Below are positions 6,337 to 13,662 of a stretch of 28,296 nt of DNA, one piece after another (positions within the stretch are counted from its first letter, which is position 1; the number at the start of each line of letters is the position of its first letter). Source of the stretch: a virus; the IMG/VR virus record IMGVR_UViG_3300041403_001247, positions 1-28,296 of that record, one strand, 5' to 3'. The notes beneath the pieces are model-generated. The model was given only the letters and a program-made list of their open reading frames with translations, was not told the origin of the DNA and searched no databases. A program made the position numbers and the translations under genes.

Positions 6337-6655
6337 GGATCCAGAACTGAAGGAAACCAAAAAAGGCGGCCAGATGCTGCGCTTTAACGTCGCCAGCGAT
6401 CAGGGCTGGGGCGATCAAAAGTCGACCAACTGGATCGGCTGCGTCGTCTTTGGCAAGCGCGCCGAGGTCCTGGAGAGGATCCTTGAGAAGGGGACTTTTG
6501 TCATCGTGCGCGGTGAGTTCACGACCCGAACCGACGCCGAGACAGGCCGGACCTTTTTCGATCTGAAGTGCGACGACGTCGAACTCGGCCCCCGGACCCG
6601 TCCAGAGGCCAACCCGTACGGGGATCAAGGTAACTCCTCAGATATCCCGTTTTAG
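6302..6655 (+). CDS. ssb: Single-stranded DNA-binding protein, 117 aa
   Basis: OB-fold SSB protecting single strands during replication and recombination. Typical opening INATITGRLGKDPELK, with WIGCVVFGKRAEV and KGTFVIVRGEF matching the SSB core strands. The C-terminus ends SSDIPF, the acidic-hydrophobic tip that recruits partner proteins. It is shorter than cellular SSB, with only a brief linker. GGAGG lies 6 nt upstream of the ATG. Confidence 0.92.
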   Translation: MINATITGRLGKDPELKETKKGGQMLRFNVASDQGWGDQKSTNWIGCVVFGKRAEVLERILEKGTFVIVRGEFTTRTDAETGRTFFDLKCDDVELGPRTRPEANPYGDQGNSSDIPF

Positions 6656-6661
6656 CCCCGC

Positions 6662-6682
6662 CCGGCCCTATCACGGGGCCGG
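6662..6682 (+). promoter_or_regulatory. GC-rich hairpin between ssb and the phosphoesterase gene
   Basis: CCGGCCC and GGGCCGG flank a 7-nt loop, directly after the ssb stop and about 10 nt before the next Shine-Dalgarno. No T-run follows, so it more likely stabilises mRNA or tunes translation than terminates. Confidence 0.4.
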
Positions 6683-6699
6683 CTCACCCCCGGAGAGAG

Positions 6700-7701
6700 A
6701 TGAACCCCACGATCGCCAAGCTTATCGCCTTGTATGGCGAGGATCTAGCCGACGGGATGATCTCGATCCGGGGCGTCATGGGCGCCGCCGGTTGTACCCT
6801 ACACCAGGCTCACCAGGCATCGATCGAGGCCCGCAAAAAGCGACCCCCGGGGACCTGGCGCGTAGTGGTCGCCGGCGATCTACACTTCTGCCCCCACCAC
6901 GCCGAGAACTCGCGAAAGGTCGCGAAAGCTTTCGGCCAGTTCATCACGGCCCAGGGTCGGGCCGCCATGAGGAACCGGGAGAAGTTTGTCGCCGTATCGA
7001 TCGGGGACGCGGCCGACTTCGCCAGCCTGTCGAGCTATGACAAAGGCCGGCGAGCATTCGAAGGCCGAGAGCTTCGGGCCGACTTCGAAGAGGTTAACCG
7101 CTGTATCGCGCTTGTCTCCGAGCATATCGAAAACGACGTCTGGGCATACATGGCCCGCCGCCCGTTTGTGACCTCAGGGAACCACGAGGAGCGCGTCCTC
7201 CGAGTTGAGGAGTCCGATCGGGAATTTTCGGGGACGTTCGGCATCGGATACGACGAGCACCGGGGCCGGCCGATTAATCTCGAATGGCAGGAGAACGGAT
7301 GGGCGGTCTACCCCTTTCTCCGCCCTGCTTTCGTCGATGACGTCGCTTTCATGCACTACCTACCCAGCCCCAAGACGGGCCGGGCCATCGCCTCGGTCAA
7401 TCAAGGCCGGGCGCTCCTCATGTCGTCCCATCAGTCGATCATCGTCGGCCATTCGCACGAATGGAGGACCGGGCGCCTGCTACGCCTGGACGGGTCGAAG
7501 CTCGTCGCGACCGTGGTCGGCTGCTCCTTTCTCGACGATCACGCCTACGCCGGCCACATCGGTAACCTCAACTACGATCGCGGCTTTACTGTCCTCCGAG
7601 GCCTGAAGGGCTCAGAGTATACACCCCAGTTCCTGCCTTTCTCCGAGGTTTTTCGCTACCTCGAGTCGAGAGGATTCAAAAAAAATAACAAACAGGGTTG
7701 A
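6700..7701 (+). CDS. Calcineurin-like metallophosphoesterase, 333 aa
   Basis: Dimetal phosphoesterase with all hallmark motifs in order: GDLH (D60, H62), GDAADF (D103), GNHEE (N161, H162), H219 in FMHYL, and GHSH (H251, H253). The substrate is unknown. Such phage enzymes include nucleases of the SbcD/Mre11 type and small phosphoesterases; the location after ssb favours DNA metabolism. The N-terminal 50 residues look like a short helical DNA-binding add-on (ISIRGVMGAAGCTLHQAHQA, about 21-40). GGAG lies 4 nt before the ATG. The stop TGA is embedded in the TTGACA of the next cassette. Confidence 0.85.
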   Translation: MNPTIAKLIALYGEDLADGMISIRGVMGAAGCTLHQAHQASIEARKKRPPGTWRVVVAGDLHFCPHHAENSRKVAKAFGQFITAQGRAAMRNREKFVAVSIGDAADFASLSSYDKGRRAFEGRELRADFEEVNRCIALVSEHIENDVWAYMARRPFVTSGNHEERVLRVEESDREFSGTFGIGYDEHRGRPINLEWQENGWAVYPFLRPAFVDDVAFMHYLPSPKTGRAIASVNQGRALLMSSHQSIIVGHSHEWRTGRLLRLDGSKLVATVVGCSFLDDHAYAGHIGNLNYDRGFTVLRGLKGSEYTPQFLPFSEVFRYLESRGFKKNNKQG

Positions 7702-7725
7702 CAGGCCGCTCCGGATCTGTGAAGG
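7698..7725 (+). promoter_or_regulatory. Promoter of cassette copy B, before the 85-aa gene
   Basis: TTGACA (7698-7703), 16-nt spacer, TGAAGG (7720-7725), 7 nt, then GTCGG at 7733. The -10 is poor by sigma-70 standards, but position and flanks match the other cassettes. Confidence 0.5.
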
Positions 7726-7732
7726 TCCCCAA

Positions 7733-7754
7733 GTCGGAGGGCGGTGAAGCCCTC
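7733..7754 (+). promoter_or_regulatory. 5' leader stem-loop, cassette copy B
   Basis: GTCGG, then GAGGGC (7737-7742), a 6-nt loop, and GCCCTC (7749-7754). An ACAAAAAC linker and AGGAG-CAGAC-ATG follow. The same architecture occurs before the exonuclease gene and three small minus-strand genes. Confidence 0.6.
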
Positions 7755-7772
7755 ACAAAAACAGGAGCAGAC

Positions 7773-8030
7773 ATGACACACGCAGCACACATCCACGGCC
7801 AGCCCGCTACACTCGTCGAGGTTATCGCCCACATCCGATCGAACTCCCGCGCCTATGACGGCGATCACGGTCTGTTCTGGTTGGGTGACTGGGAGATGAA
7901 CACCGACCCCGGATATCCTGGCGAGTTTTCCTGGCTAGAGGTCGAGGCAACGATCGCCGAGGTCGTCGAGGCTATGGGCGACGACGCCGACTGGGGCGGC
8001 TGGTCCGTCTATGTCGAAGAGGTGGACTAA
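7773..8030 (+). CDS. Hypothetical acidic protein, 85 aa
   Basis: Unknown function; very acidic, with an aromatic-rich middle (GLFWLGDWEMN). The ATG at 7773 is preceded by AGGAG at 5 nt in the same AGCAGACATGA context as other cassette-driven genes. An in-frame TTG at 7698 would read through the leader hairpin and is rejected. The stop overlaps the next start (TAATG). Small, acidic and under its own promoter, it resembles an early accessory or inhibitor protein, but nothing proves that. Confidence 0.75.
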   Translation: MTHAAHIHGQPATLVEVIAHIRSNSRAYDGDHGLFWLGDWEMNTDPGYPGEFSWLEVEATIAEVVEAMGDDADWGGWSVYVEEVD

Positions 8031-8122
8031 TGGACCGCGACACGATCGAAGACATGATCGGGGCCGTCATGCTATGCGCCTGCCTCTGGATTTTCGCCGT
8101 CTGCTTTCTGGCCCTCACATGA
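8030..8122 (+). CDS. 30-aa single-pass membrane microprotein
   Basis: Short reading frame: a charged nine-residue N-terminus (MDRDTIEDM) followed by about 20 hydrophobic residues (IGAVMLCACLWIFAVCFLAL), a clear transmembrane helix with three cysteines. It is supported by GAGGT 8 nt upstream, TAATG overlap with the gene before and ATGA overlap with the gene after; chance would rarely give all three. Function unknown. Confidence 0.65.
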   Translation: MDRDTIEDMIGAVMLCACLWIFAVCFLALT

Positions 8123-8328
8123 TCACGAGGACCCCAGACGGCCGGATCTTGGACGCTGAGACCGGCCGACCTGTTCCGACTGGCAGGAGCGCAAACGGTC
8201 GACGGGTCGCCCTCGTTCGTCGTGCTGGCGAGTGGTACGCCGTGCCGTTAAGCAAGGCGCAAAAGGTGGATCCCCCCGCTCCGCCTCCGGACCTTGATCA
8301 GCTATGCCTCTTCCCGGTGACATCGTAG
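8119..8328 (+). CDS. Hypothetical protein, 69 aa
   Basis: Unknown. Basic N-terminal two-thirds (RTPDGRILDAETGRPVPTGR) and a Pro-rich acidic end. It is translationally coupled to the membrane microprotein through ATGA. The last 25 nt overlap the following gene. Confidence 0.6.
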   Translation: MITRTPDGRILDAETGRPVPTGRSANGRRVALVRRAGEWYAVPLSKAQKVDPPAPPPDLDQLCLFPVTS

Positions 8329-8522
8329 AGACCCGCGAGATCTGGATCGACAGTGAACGGATCGGACGGATCCTCGTCGAATGCGAACGAGCCCCGGGCG
8401 GCGCCGTCGTCATCGTCGAGCTTATCGAGTGGGACGGGGTCGGGCTCCCTTGGGATCCGGAGGTCGACGACCTGACCGATCTCGACAGGGAAGCGATCTC
8501 GGACGCTTGGGATCTTCATTGA
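8304..8522 (+). CDS. Hypothetical acidic protein, 72 aa
   Basis: Last gene of the plus-strand arm. Strongly acidic, predicted beta then helix; no recognised family. No clear Shine-Dalgarno precedes the ATG at 8304, which lies inside the previous gene, so translation may depend on coupling. The stop overlaps the amidase stop tail to tail by 7 nt. Confidence 0.55.
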   Translation: MPLPGDIVETREIWIDSERIGRILVECERAPGGAVVIVELIEWDGVGLPWDPEVDDLTDLDREAISDAWDLH

Positions 8523-9178
8523 CCCAGGCAGGCGAGGATCCCGGCGACATAGCACCGGGCGATCTCGTCCTGTCCTGCCTCGCTCTGTAGATATCGGGCG
8601 TCGTCGTAGTTCGTATAGAATCCGACCTCGGCCAAGACTGCCGGGGCTCGGGTCTTCGTTAGGACGTAGAAAGGCGCCTCCCAGTCCTGATCCGCGTCGC
8701 CCCAGTGACCAGGCCGGATCGGCAGGTCCTGAGCTTCGAATGCCTGATAAAAGGCCGTCGCGTAGTCATCCGCCACCGTCTGCCCTGGAGAGGTAAAGAA
8801 AGACACCCCACGCGGTCGCCTCGATGGGCCGCGTATGTCGTCGCCTATGGCGTTTGAATGGAGAGAGACGAAGATATCGAGGGTCTGAGCGTTCGCATTT
8901 TTGACCCGCTCCCGGAGGCTTGCGTCCCTCTGGTCGAGGTCGTACCAGTGCGGCCCTGACTCCCAGCAGACATCGGCCACGCAGTCGACGACGATTGCGT
9001 CGGTATCCCGCAGCAAAAGCCCGATCACCTTGGCGGCGATCCTCCGATTGATCAGCCCCTCTCCGATCCAGTGGTCGCCGTGGTCGGTGAAAGTGTACTG
9101 CTTCCCTGTGTTTTGGTACTGGCCATCGATTAGCCCGCCGTGACCGTAGTCGATCCCGACGACGATCGGCCGGCTCAC
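8516..9178 (-). CDS. N-acetylmuramoyl-L-alanine amidase endolysin (Amidase_3), 220 aa
   Basis: Cleaves the amide bond between the glycan and stem peptide of peptidoglycan for host lysis. Zinc amidase motifs: DYGHGG (H13), E40 in GEGLINRR, SLHSNA (H107), and the catalytic E184 in LAEVGFYTN. A single catalytic domain with no wall-binding repeat and no signal peptide, so release depends on the holin-like proteins encoded just upstream. GTG start, overlapping the previous TGA (GTGA). It is the last gene of the late operon. Confidence 0.9.
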   Translation of the reverse strand: MSRPIVVGIDYGHGGLIDGQYQNTGKQYTFTDHGDHWIGEGLINRRIAAKVIGLLLRDTDAIVVDCVADVCWESGPHWYDLDQRDASLRERVKNANAQTLDIFVSLHSNAIGDDIRGPSRRPRGVSFFTSPGQTVADDYATAFYQAFEAQDLPIRPGHWGDADQDWEAPFYVLTKTRAPAVLAEVGFYTNYDDARYLQSEAGQDEIARCYVAGILACLGQ

Positions 9179-9453
9179 ATCAGAGCCCGGAGCAGAGCGA
9201 CGACCCCGGAGGCGCCCCCGAGTCCTCCCAGACCCGTCGCAGCGGCCATGAGCGCCCGGTTCGCCTGCTGCCGGCCCTGTTGCTGGGCGATATACCGCTC
9301 GGCCTCTGAGAGCCGATTCTCGACCGCCTGAGCGCGTGCGTCGTAGCCCTCGATCCTGGTCTCAAGCTTCCCCAGCAGTCGGGCGTTGTCCTGACACTGT
9401 AACTCGATTCGATCTAGCTGCTTTATTAGCTGGCTCATCACGGCATCAGTCAC
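9175..9453 (-). CDS. Coiled-coil, single-pass membrane protein of the lysis cassette, 92 aa
   Basis: Residues 5-60 form a likely coiled coil; about 67-90 is a small-residue-rich transmembrane segment. This is similar in layout to XhlA-type holin-accessory proteins. GTG start at 9453 with AGGGGG 7 nt upstream, overlapping the previous gene by 8 nt; an ATG at 9438 is an alternative. It probably helps membrane disruption with its neighbours. Confidence 0.6.
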   Translation of the reverse strand: MTDAVMSQLIKQLDRIELQCQDNARLLGKLETRIEGYDARAQAVENRLSEAERYIAQQQGRQQANRALMAAATGLGGLGGASGVVALLRALM

Positions 9454-9754
9454 GGCCGCCCCCTAGTAGTCTCACGAGCAGGACGACCACGCCAGCACCT
9501 GCCGCCGCCCCTCCTGCTCCGTATGCGATCCGATTCCGTCGGGCGGCTGCTCTGGCCTGCTCCGCCTCCCTCTCTGCTCGGTCGAGCATCAGCCGGAGCC
9601 GGTCGACCTCGTAGACATGCGCCGGGATCTCCTCATAACATCCGGCGAGCTTCGTCTCGCAGATGGCCCACCGTGCCTCGCACTCGATGGGATTCGATGC
9701 ACAGTCGGGCGGCTCAGCGGCTCCCGCAGTCAGTACCAGCCAGAGACCGATCAT
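9446..9754 (-). CDS. Spanin-like exported protein with cysteine heptads, 102 aa
   Basis: Short signal peptide (about 1-13, cleavage after AGAA), then four cysteines at 18, 25, 32 and 39, exactly seven residues apart, then a charged coiled coil (about 45-75) and a C-terminal transmembrane segment (about 78-97). Export signal plus coiled coil plus C-terminal anchor recalls unimolecular spanins, but no lipobox is present, so the outer-membrane anchor would be missing. ATG overlaps the preceding stop, with GGAG 8 nt upstream. Confidence 0.6.
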   Translation of the reverse strand: MIGLWLVLTAGAAEPPDCASNPIECEARWAICETKLAGCYEEIPAHVYEVDRLRLMLDRAEREAEQARAAARRNRIAYGAGGAAAGAGVVVLLVRLLGGGRD

Positions 9755-10110
9755 AGCTCCCTCTCCGCCTTCTCTCGCCTCTGGATGGCCTCCCAGAGCC
9801 TCTCGCGTACCTCGTCCCGGTCTTCCTCCGCCTCTGCGACCACGATCCGCGCCTCTCTCTGGGCGGTGCGTCCTCGGATGGCGTCGACCGATGGAGCAGG
9901 AGGCCCCGGATCCGGCGTCTGCGGCGTTTTGGTCTTTCGCCTACGTGCCAAGACCCCCACGGCCAGGACCAGGCCCCAGACGAGCCCCAGGGCGCCCCCT
10001 ACACCGATCAGGCGTCGAAGGGTCGGGCCGGTCGCCGGATGGACTGCCGCAGCGACGACGGCCCCGATCACGAGGCAGGACGCCAGCGCCACCCAGTCGA
10101 GGGCGGTCAC
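9751..10110 (-). CDS. Two-pass membrane protein, holin candidate, 119 aa
   Basis: Transmembrane helices at about 5-23 and 35-55, then a basic RRRK stop-transfer, a Pro-rich linker and a highly charged coiled-coil tail (80-119). The GTG at 10110 overlaps the previous TGA. A longer in-frame version has no advantage and would lie within the upstream gene. Membrane topology and lysis-cassette position suggest a holin or holin partner. Confidence 0.6.
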   Translation of the reverse strand: MTALDWVALASCLVIGAVVAAAVHPATGPTLRRLIGVGGALGLVWGLVLAVGVLARRRKTKTPQTPDPGPPAPSVDAIRGRTAQREARIVVAEAEEDRDEVRERLWEAIQRREKAEREL

Positions 10111-10466
10111 CGGTTCCCCCGACCGATCATCGCCTCGACCTTCTCCAGGACGCGAGGCAGGGCAGATCGAGCCCATCGGTAGACAAGCTCAGCAGAGGCC
10201 CCACACATCGCCCCACCCAGGGCAGCGAGGCTCAGAGGGACCTGGTAGGGCTCAAAAGCTGCCACGGTCTCGGGGATCGTGACGATGCCCAGGAGGACGC
10301 CGAGAGCGACGGACCCCAGGCGATAGACGGACCGACGAACCGAGGCCCACCACTCCGGAGGATCGAGCAGCTTGATACCGGTCTTTACGCCTTCGACGAT
10401 CGCCGAAATGACGGCGGACTGACCAACGGCCAAGACCAGAAGAGCAATAGCAAGAGGCGAAAACAT
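10107..10466 (-). CDS. Membrane protein, holin candidate, 119 aa
   Basis: Hydrophobic segments at about 4-27, 48-66 and possibly 76-95, with a basic amphipathic C-terminus. The size and topology suit a class I holin that would release the amidase. AGGA lies 7 nt before the ATG. No specific holin family is recognised. Confidence 0.6.
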   Translation of the reverse strand: MFSPLAIALLVLAVGQSAVISAIVEGVKTGIKLLDPPEWWASVRRSVYRLGSVALGVLLGIVTIPETVAAFEPYQVPLSLAALGGAMCGASAELVYRWARSALPRVLEKVEAMIGRGNR

Positions 10467-10475
10467 AGCGAGATC

Positions 10476-10811
10476 CTAAAGTTTCGAGGGGTCAGGGGAC
10501 CAGGCCCACATAATTAGGGCGAGATGTCGCCGCGTTGGGTCGCCGTTCTCGTCCAGATAGTCCTCGCCCGTGTCGATCATCTGCTGGACCTGACGACGAA
10601 GAAAAGCGTCCCGCTTGGCTGGCCAAGGAGTTCCCCGGCTATCGGTGCCCATATCGGCCAGAGACCCGGCCCGGAGATACGCAGTCGTAAACCCCGACCG
10701 ACTCCGCGCCTGTTCCGATACCCCCTGGTCTTTCGCGATCTCTCGATAACGTCGGACCGTGTTAGGGCTCAGGGGTCGGAATTGGGTCGGCATCGATCGG
10801 ATCTTGGGCAT
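10476..10811 (-). CDS. Hypothetical basic protein, 111 aa
   Basis: Arg-rich protein between the last tail gene and the lysis cassette. It shows an N-terminal segment (SPNTVRRYREIAKDQGVS) that could be a helix-turn-helix-like bundle. No family is recognised. The ATG follows the previous stop by 3 nt with no clear Shine-Dalgarno, so coupling is likely. A second ATG lies six codons in. Confidence 0.6.
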   Translation of the reverse strand: MPKIRSMPTQFRPLSPNTVRRYREIAKDQGVSEQARSRSGFTTAYLRAGSLADMGTDSRGTPWPAKRDAFLRRQVQQMIDTGEDYLDENGDPTRRHLALIMWAWSPDPSKL

Positions 10812-10814
10812 AAC

Positions 10815-11615
10815 TTAGGCCGGCTTAACGAAGTTAGAACCAAGGAAACGAGGCATCAGAGGCGTAGTAATCTGGGCGACCGTTAGGGTAAACGTCGATC
10901 CGGCCGTGATTACTCCGCCGCTTCCTCCGTTATACTCACGGGCACCGAACCACACGTCGAGATAAAGGTTGCTGCTCCGGAAGTATGGAAGGAAGCCGCT
11001 GATCGTGGACTCAAGGCCGCTATCATAATCGCCGGCAGGCAAGATCGCGCTCGCCCGCATGTTTTCGGGGTCGGTCGCGTTCGCAGTGTATACCGATCGC
11101 AGGGTATACGAGAGGAAAACTCCGATCGGGCTCCCACTAGGTGCCGTGTCAAGCCCTCCGTAACCGGTGCTGGGCGGGGTGTTCCAGTATGCCGAGGATG
11201 CTCCGTTCGGGTTCCAGATCGCGCTAAAACCGTCGACCAATGCCGTATTATCATTGGTCAGACCGACGGCGATCGATGGGTCATCGCCTGGGCTGACATT
11301 GGCCACCACGTCAGTAATAAGCGGATAGCAGATAAAGAACATATCACCGAGACCATCGGGCGTTATGTCCACGCCATCAAGGCCGGTAGCAGCCCAGATA
11401 AAGTGGGGCGCATTGTAGGCGCCTTGGGTCGGAATGTTCGCCGCAGTCTCAACCGATAGCGTCCCGGTGTCCTCATCATATGACCACGAGGCGATCTGGG
11501 AATTCGGATCGATCAAGGTCGGCTGCCCCTTGGCATATCTGACCAAGTTCGACTGACTGACCGGATCGACGCCGCCACCGCCTGCCCCTCCGATGGGAGC
11601 TAGGACCCGGCTCAT
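10815..11615 (-). CDS. Probable virion-associated protein, 266 aa
   Basis: Begins MSRVLAPIGGAGGGG, a flexible Gly-rich stretch, followed by a beta-rich Ser/Thr/Gly/Asn-rich body typical of tail appendages or receptor-binding proteins. No catalytic motif. The ATG at 11615 overlaps the previous stop (ATGA). It follows the tail-tip genes, which supports an exposed virion role. Not assigned to a family. Confidence 0.55.
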   Translation of the reverse strand: MSRVLAPIGGAGGGGVDPVSQSNLVRYAKGQPTLIDPNSQIASWSYDEDTGTLSVETAANIPTQGAYNAPHFIWAATGLDGVDITPDGLGDMFFICYPLITDVVANVSPGDDPSIAVGLTNDNTALVDGFSAIWNPNGASSAYWNTPPSTGYGGLDTAPSGSPIGVFLSYTLRSVYTANATDPENMRASAILPAGDYDSGLESTISGFLPYFRSSNLYLDVWFGAREYNGGSGGVITAGSTFTLTVAQITTPLMPRFLGSNFVKPA

Positions 11616-11941
11616 CGTGTCACCGGATAGGGCGCGATCGACATGGTATCTGACCCAGAAGGGCACCAGATCACGATCGCCCCGTCGTACTCCTCCGAGA
11701 ACGCGACCGGGATAGGAACCAAGGTAGCAGCAGGAATAACAACATAATCAGACGCAGGAGCGGCCGAGCCATCGGCTAAGCTGCTCGCCTCCTTGATTTG
11801 ATACCGGCATTCGGTAGGGCAAAAGACATAGACGGCCGAAAGACGGCCCTTGATAGCGTCGCCGAATTCGATTCGGCCTGTAGTGGTCCCGACGGCTACC
11901 GTCTTGGTATCGACCGGGCTTCCGAGTGTGACGGTGGCCAT
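11612..11941 (-). CDS. Small beta-rich structural protein candidate, 109 aa
   Basis: Beta-rich, Ser/Ala/Thr-rich, two cysteines, no signal peptide. GGAG lies 8 nt before the ATG. It lies between the tail-tip protein and the Gly-rich appendage candidate and is probably a minor tail or decoration component. The 56 nt upstream hold no clear site. Confidence 0.55.
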   Translation of the reverse strand: MATVTLGSPVDTKTVAVGTTTGRIEFGDAIKGRLSAVYVFCPTECRYQIKEASSLADGSAAPASDYVVIPAATLVPIPVAFSEEYDGAIVIWCPSGSDTMSIAPYPVTR

Positions 11942-11997
11942 CTTCTCCGCTCCGTGCTAGGGGTCTCGGCTCGCATAACCCGGGGCGGCTCCCGGCG

Positions 11998-13662
11998 CTA
12001 GACCTGGGGCGGTGGAGGTGGCGCGTCGTCGCTGCTCCCTGCCGGCTCCTCAGTCGCTCGGCTCGATGTGCTCGGGAAGAAGGATAGCTCGACGTCCCAG
12101 AGCGGATCGTCCGTCATCGTCCGAGACGACACGATCCCGACTACCTCCGACATATAGACACTCGGATCGGTGAATCGGATCGGAGTCCCCGGGGGCAGAT
12201 TTAGGGCCAAGCTTGACCGGATCTGGACGGGTACCGTCCGGGCCGTATAGGTCGCTCGCCGGCTTAGCCAGTCGGCCACGGTCATCGCCGTAGCGTCGTC
12301 GTAGGTCCAGGGGATCCGGTACTCCTGGACCGCGTCCGGGGTGCTCGTCGTCATGCTCCAGGGAGTCACGAAGGCCCCCGCCCCTGGGTCTCCTTTGGGC
12401 TTGATCTTGATCTTCTTCGCCCCGCTCCGGTCGTCCAGTTGATTCGGTGCGTACTCGACGACGATCTCCGCCGCCTGCTCCTCAGGCTTCCGAGTCATCG
12501 AGATCGGTCCGGTCCGGTGGCAGTTCAGGCCGTCGACTAGGGGGACGGTGTAGCGCTTGGGAGGGTCGAGGTCGATCCGGATGGCGGTGATCCCGTTCGG
12601 CCCGATATAAAACGACAGGGGCAGCAGGTCGAGGACTTCCGTCAACGCCTCCGAGGGGGCGATCGGCTCGTCGATGAACCACGCCACCGACCCACCAAAG
12701 CTCGACATCGAGGCCCGAAGGCTCGGAATGTCCCAAGGCTGACCCGACCGGGCCGCCAGGTCGACGACCAGATCCCCGACGGTCTGGACTCCGCCCGGCG
12801 CCGCGATGGCTTGCGACCCTTGCACGTCTAACCATGCAACCCACCACCCATCAGCCGGATCGACGCCTGGGAGGCCGATCTCGTCCACGTAGAGGCAGTG
12901 GATCCCGTTCCCTCGGTTGTCCCTCTTTTGGAACACCGAAAGCAGGGATCCGGTACCCGTCACAAGCTCGAGCGTTCCTTCATTCTCTCGGTAGAGCCTA
13001 ACCTTATTCGCCCCGCCATCATCAGCGACGGGCCGACCAGATACGACCCAGCCGGATACGGTGCCGGCTACATTGTATGCAAACGGGATCGCCGGGCTAA
13101 ATACTTGAGAACCGGCGGATCCGTACACCGTCGGATAGTATCGACCGATCCCGGGGCTGTCGTCGATCCAGGTCTGGAGGACCCCGCTCGGTTCCTCCCG
13201 CATCGGGTTATCGTCTCGGGTGATATCGGCATCGTATACGGTCGCGAAGTCGATCCGCTCGTCTAGGTCGAGCACGTTTGCCGAGTCGTCTAGCGGCTCG
13301 CTCGATAGGGTCAGGCTCACCACCTCGAATCGATCCCCGACCTGGGGCGCGTCTGCTCGGGCGTCGGTCATCGCGGAGATCGCCAGGTGCTCGGGCTGGT
13401 CGGTGTCCCAGATCCTCAGCGTCCCCCGGGAGGCGGTGAAATCATGCCCCCACTCGATCGCCCGGGCCAAGATTGGATCCGAAACCAGGCAGGAGATGGA
13501 GGCGGTCCGCTCGCTCGGTATCTGGCCGACCCCGTCGAGGCTTTCGGTCAGACTCACCTGGTCCAGGGTCCCGGAGTACATCCGCCCGGCATAGGTCACC
13601 GGCTGAGACGAGAGGTAGATCGTCCGACCTCCGATGGTCAAATCGAGCAGCCAGACCAGCAT
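11998..13662 (-). CDS. Tail tip/hub-like protein, 554 aa
   Basis: Large beta-rich tail protein. The opening (LLDLTIGGRTIYLSSQPVTY) and a mid region with a predicted hub-like domain (EALTEVLDLLPLSFYIGPNG, about 345-365) resemble phage tail-tip proteins. The C-terminal domain (about 460-530) has a pattern common in baseplate hub proteins, and it ends in a Pro run. The start overlaps the upstream stop (TGATG) with GAGGAGG just before. The exact family is uncertain. Confidence 0.6.
   Translation of the reverse strand: MLVWLLDLTIGGRTIYLSSQPVTYAGRMYSGTLDQVSLTESLDGVGQIPSERTASISCLVSDPILARAIEWGHDFTASRGTLRIWDTDQPEHLAISAMTDARADAPQVGDRFEVVSLTLSSEPLDDSANVLDLDERIDFATVYDADITRDDNPMREEPSGVLQTWIDDSPGIGRYYPTVYGSAGSQVFSPAIPFAYNVAGTVSGWVVSGRPVADDGGANKVRLYRENEGTLELVTGTGSLLSVFQKRDNRGNGIHCLYVDEIGLPGVDPADGWWVAWLDVQGSQAIAAPGGVQTVGDLVVDLAARSGQPWDIPSLRASMSSFGGSVAWFIDEPIAPSEALTEVLDLLPLSFYIGPNGITAIRIDLDPPKRYTVPLVDGLNCHRTGPISMTRKPEEQAAEIVVEYAPNQLDDRSGAKKIKIKPKGDPGAGAFVTPWSMTTSTPDAVQEYRIPWTYDDATAMTVADWLSRRATYTARTVPVQIRSSLALNLPPGTPIRFTDPSVYMSEVVGIVSSRTMTDDPLWDVELSFFPSTSSRATEEPAGSSDDAPPPPPQV

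Noticed and set aside
7698-7772. TTG start at 7698 for the 85-aa gene
   Set aside because: It would translate the promoter and leader hairpin; the ATG at 7773 has AGGAG at 5 nt.
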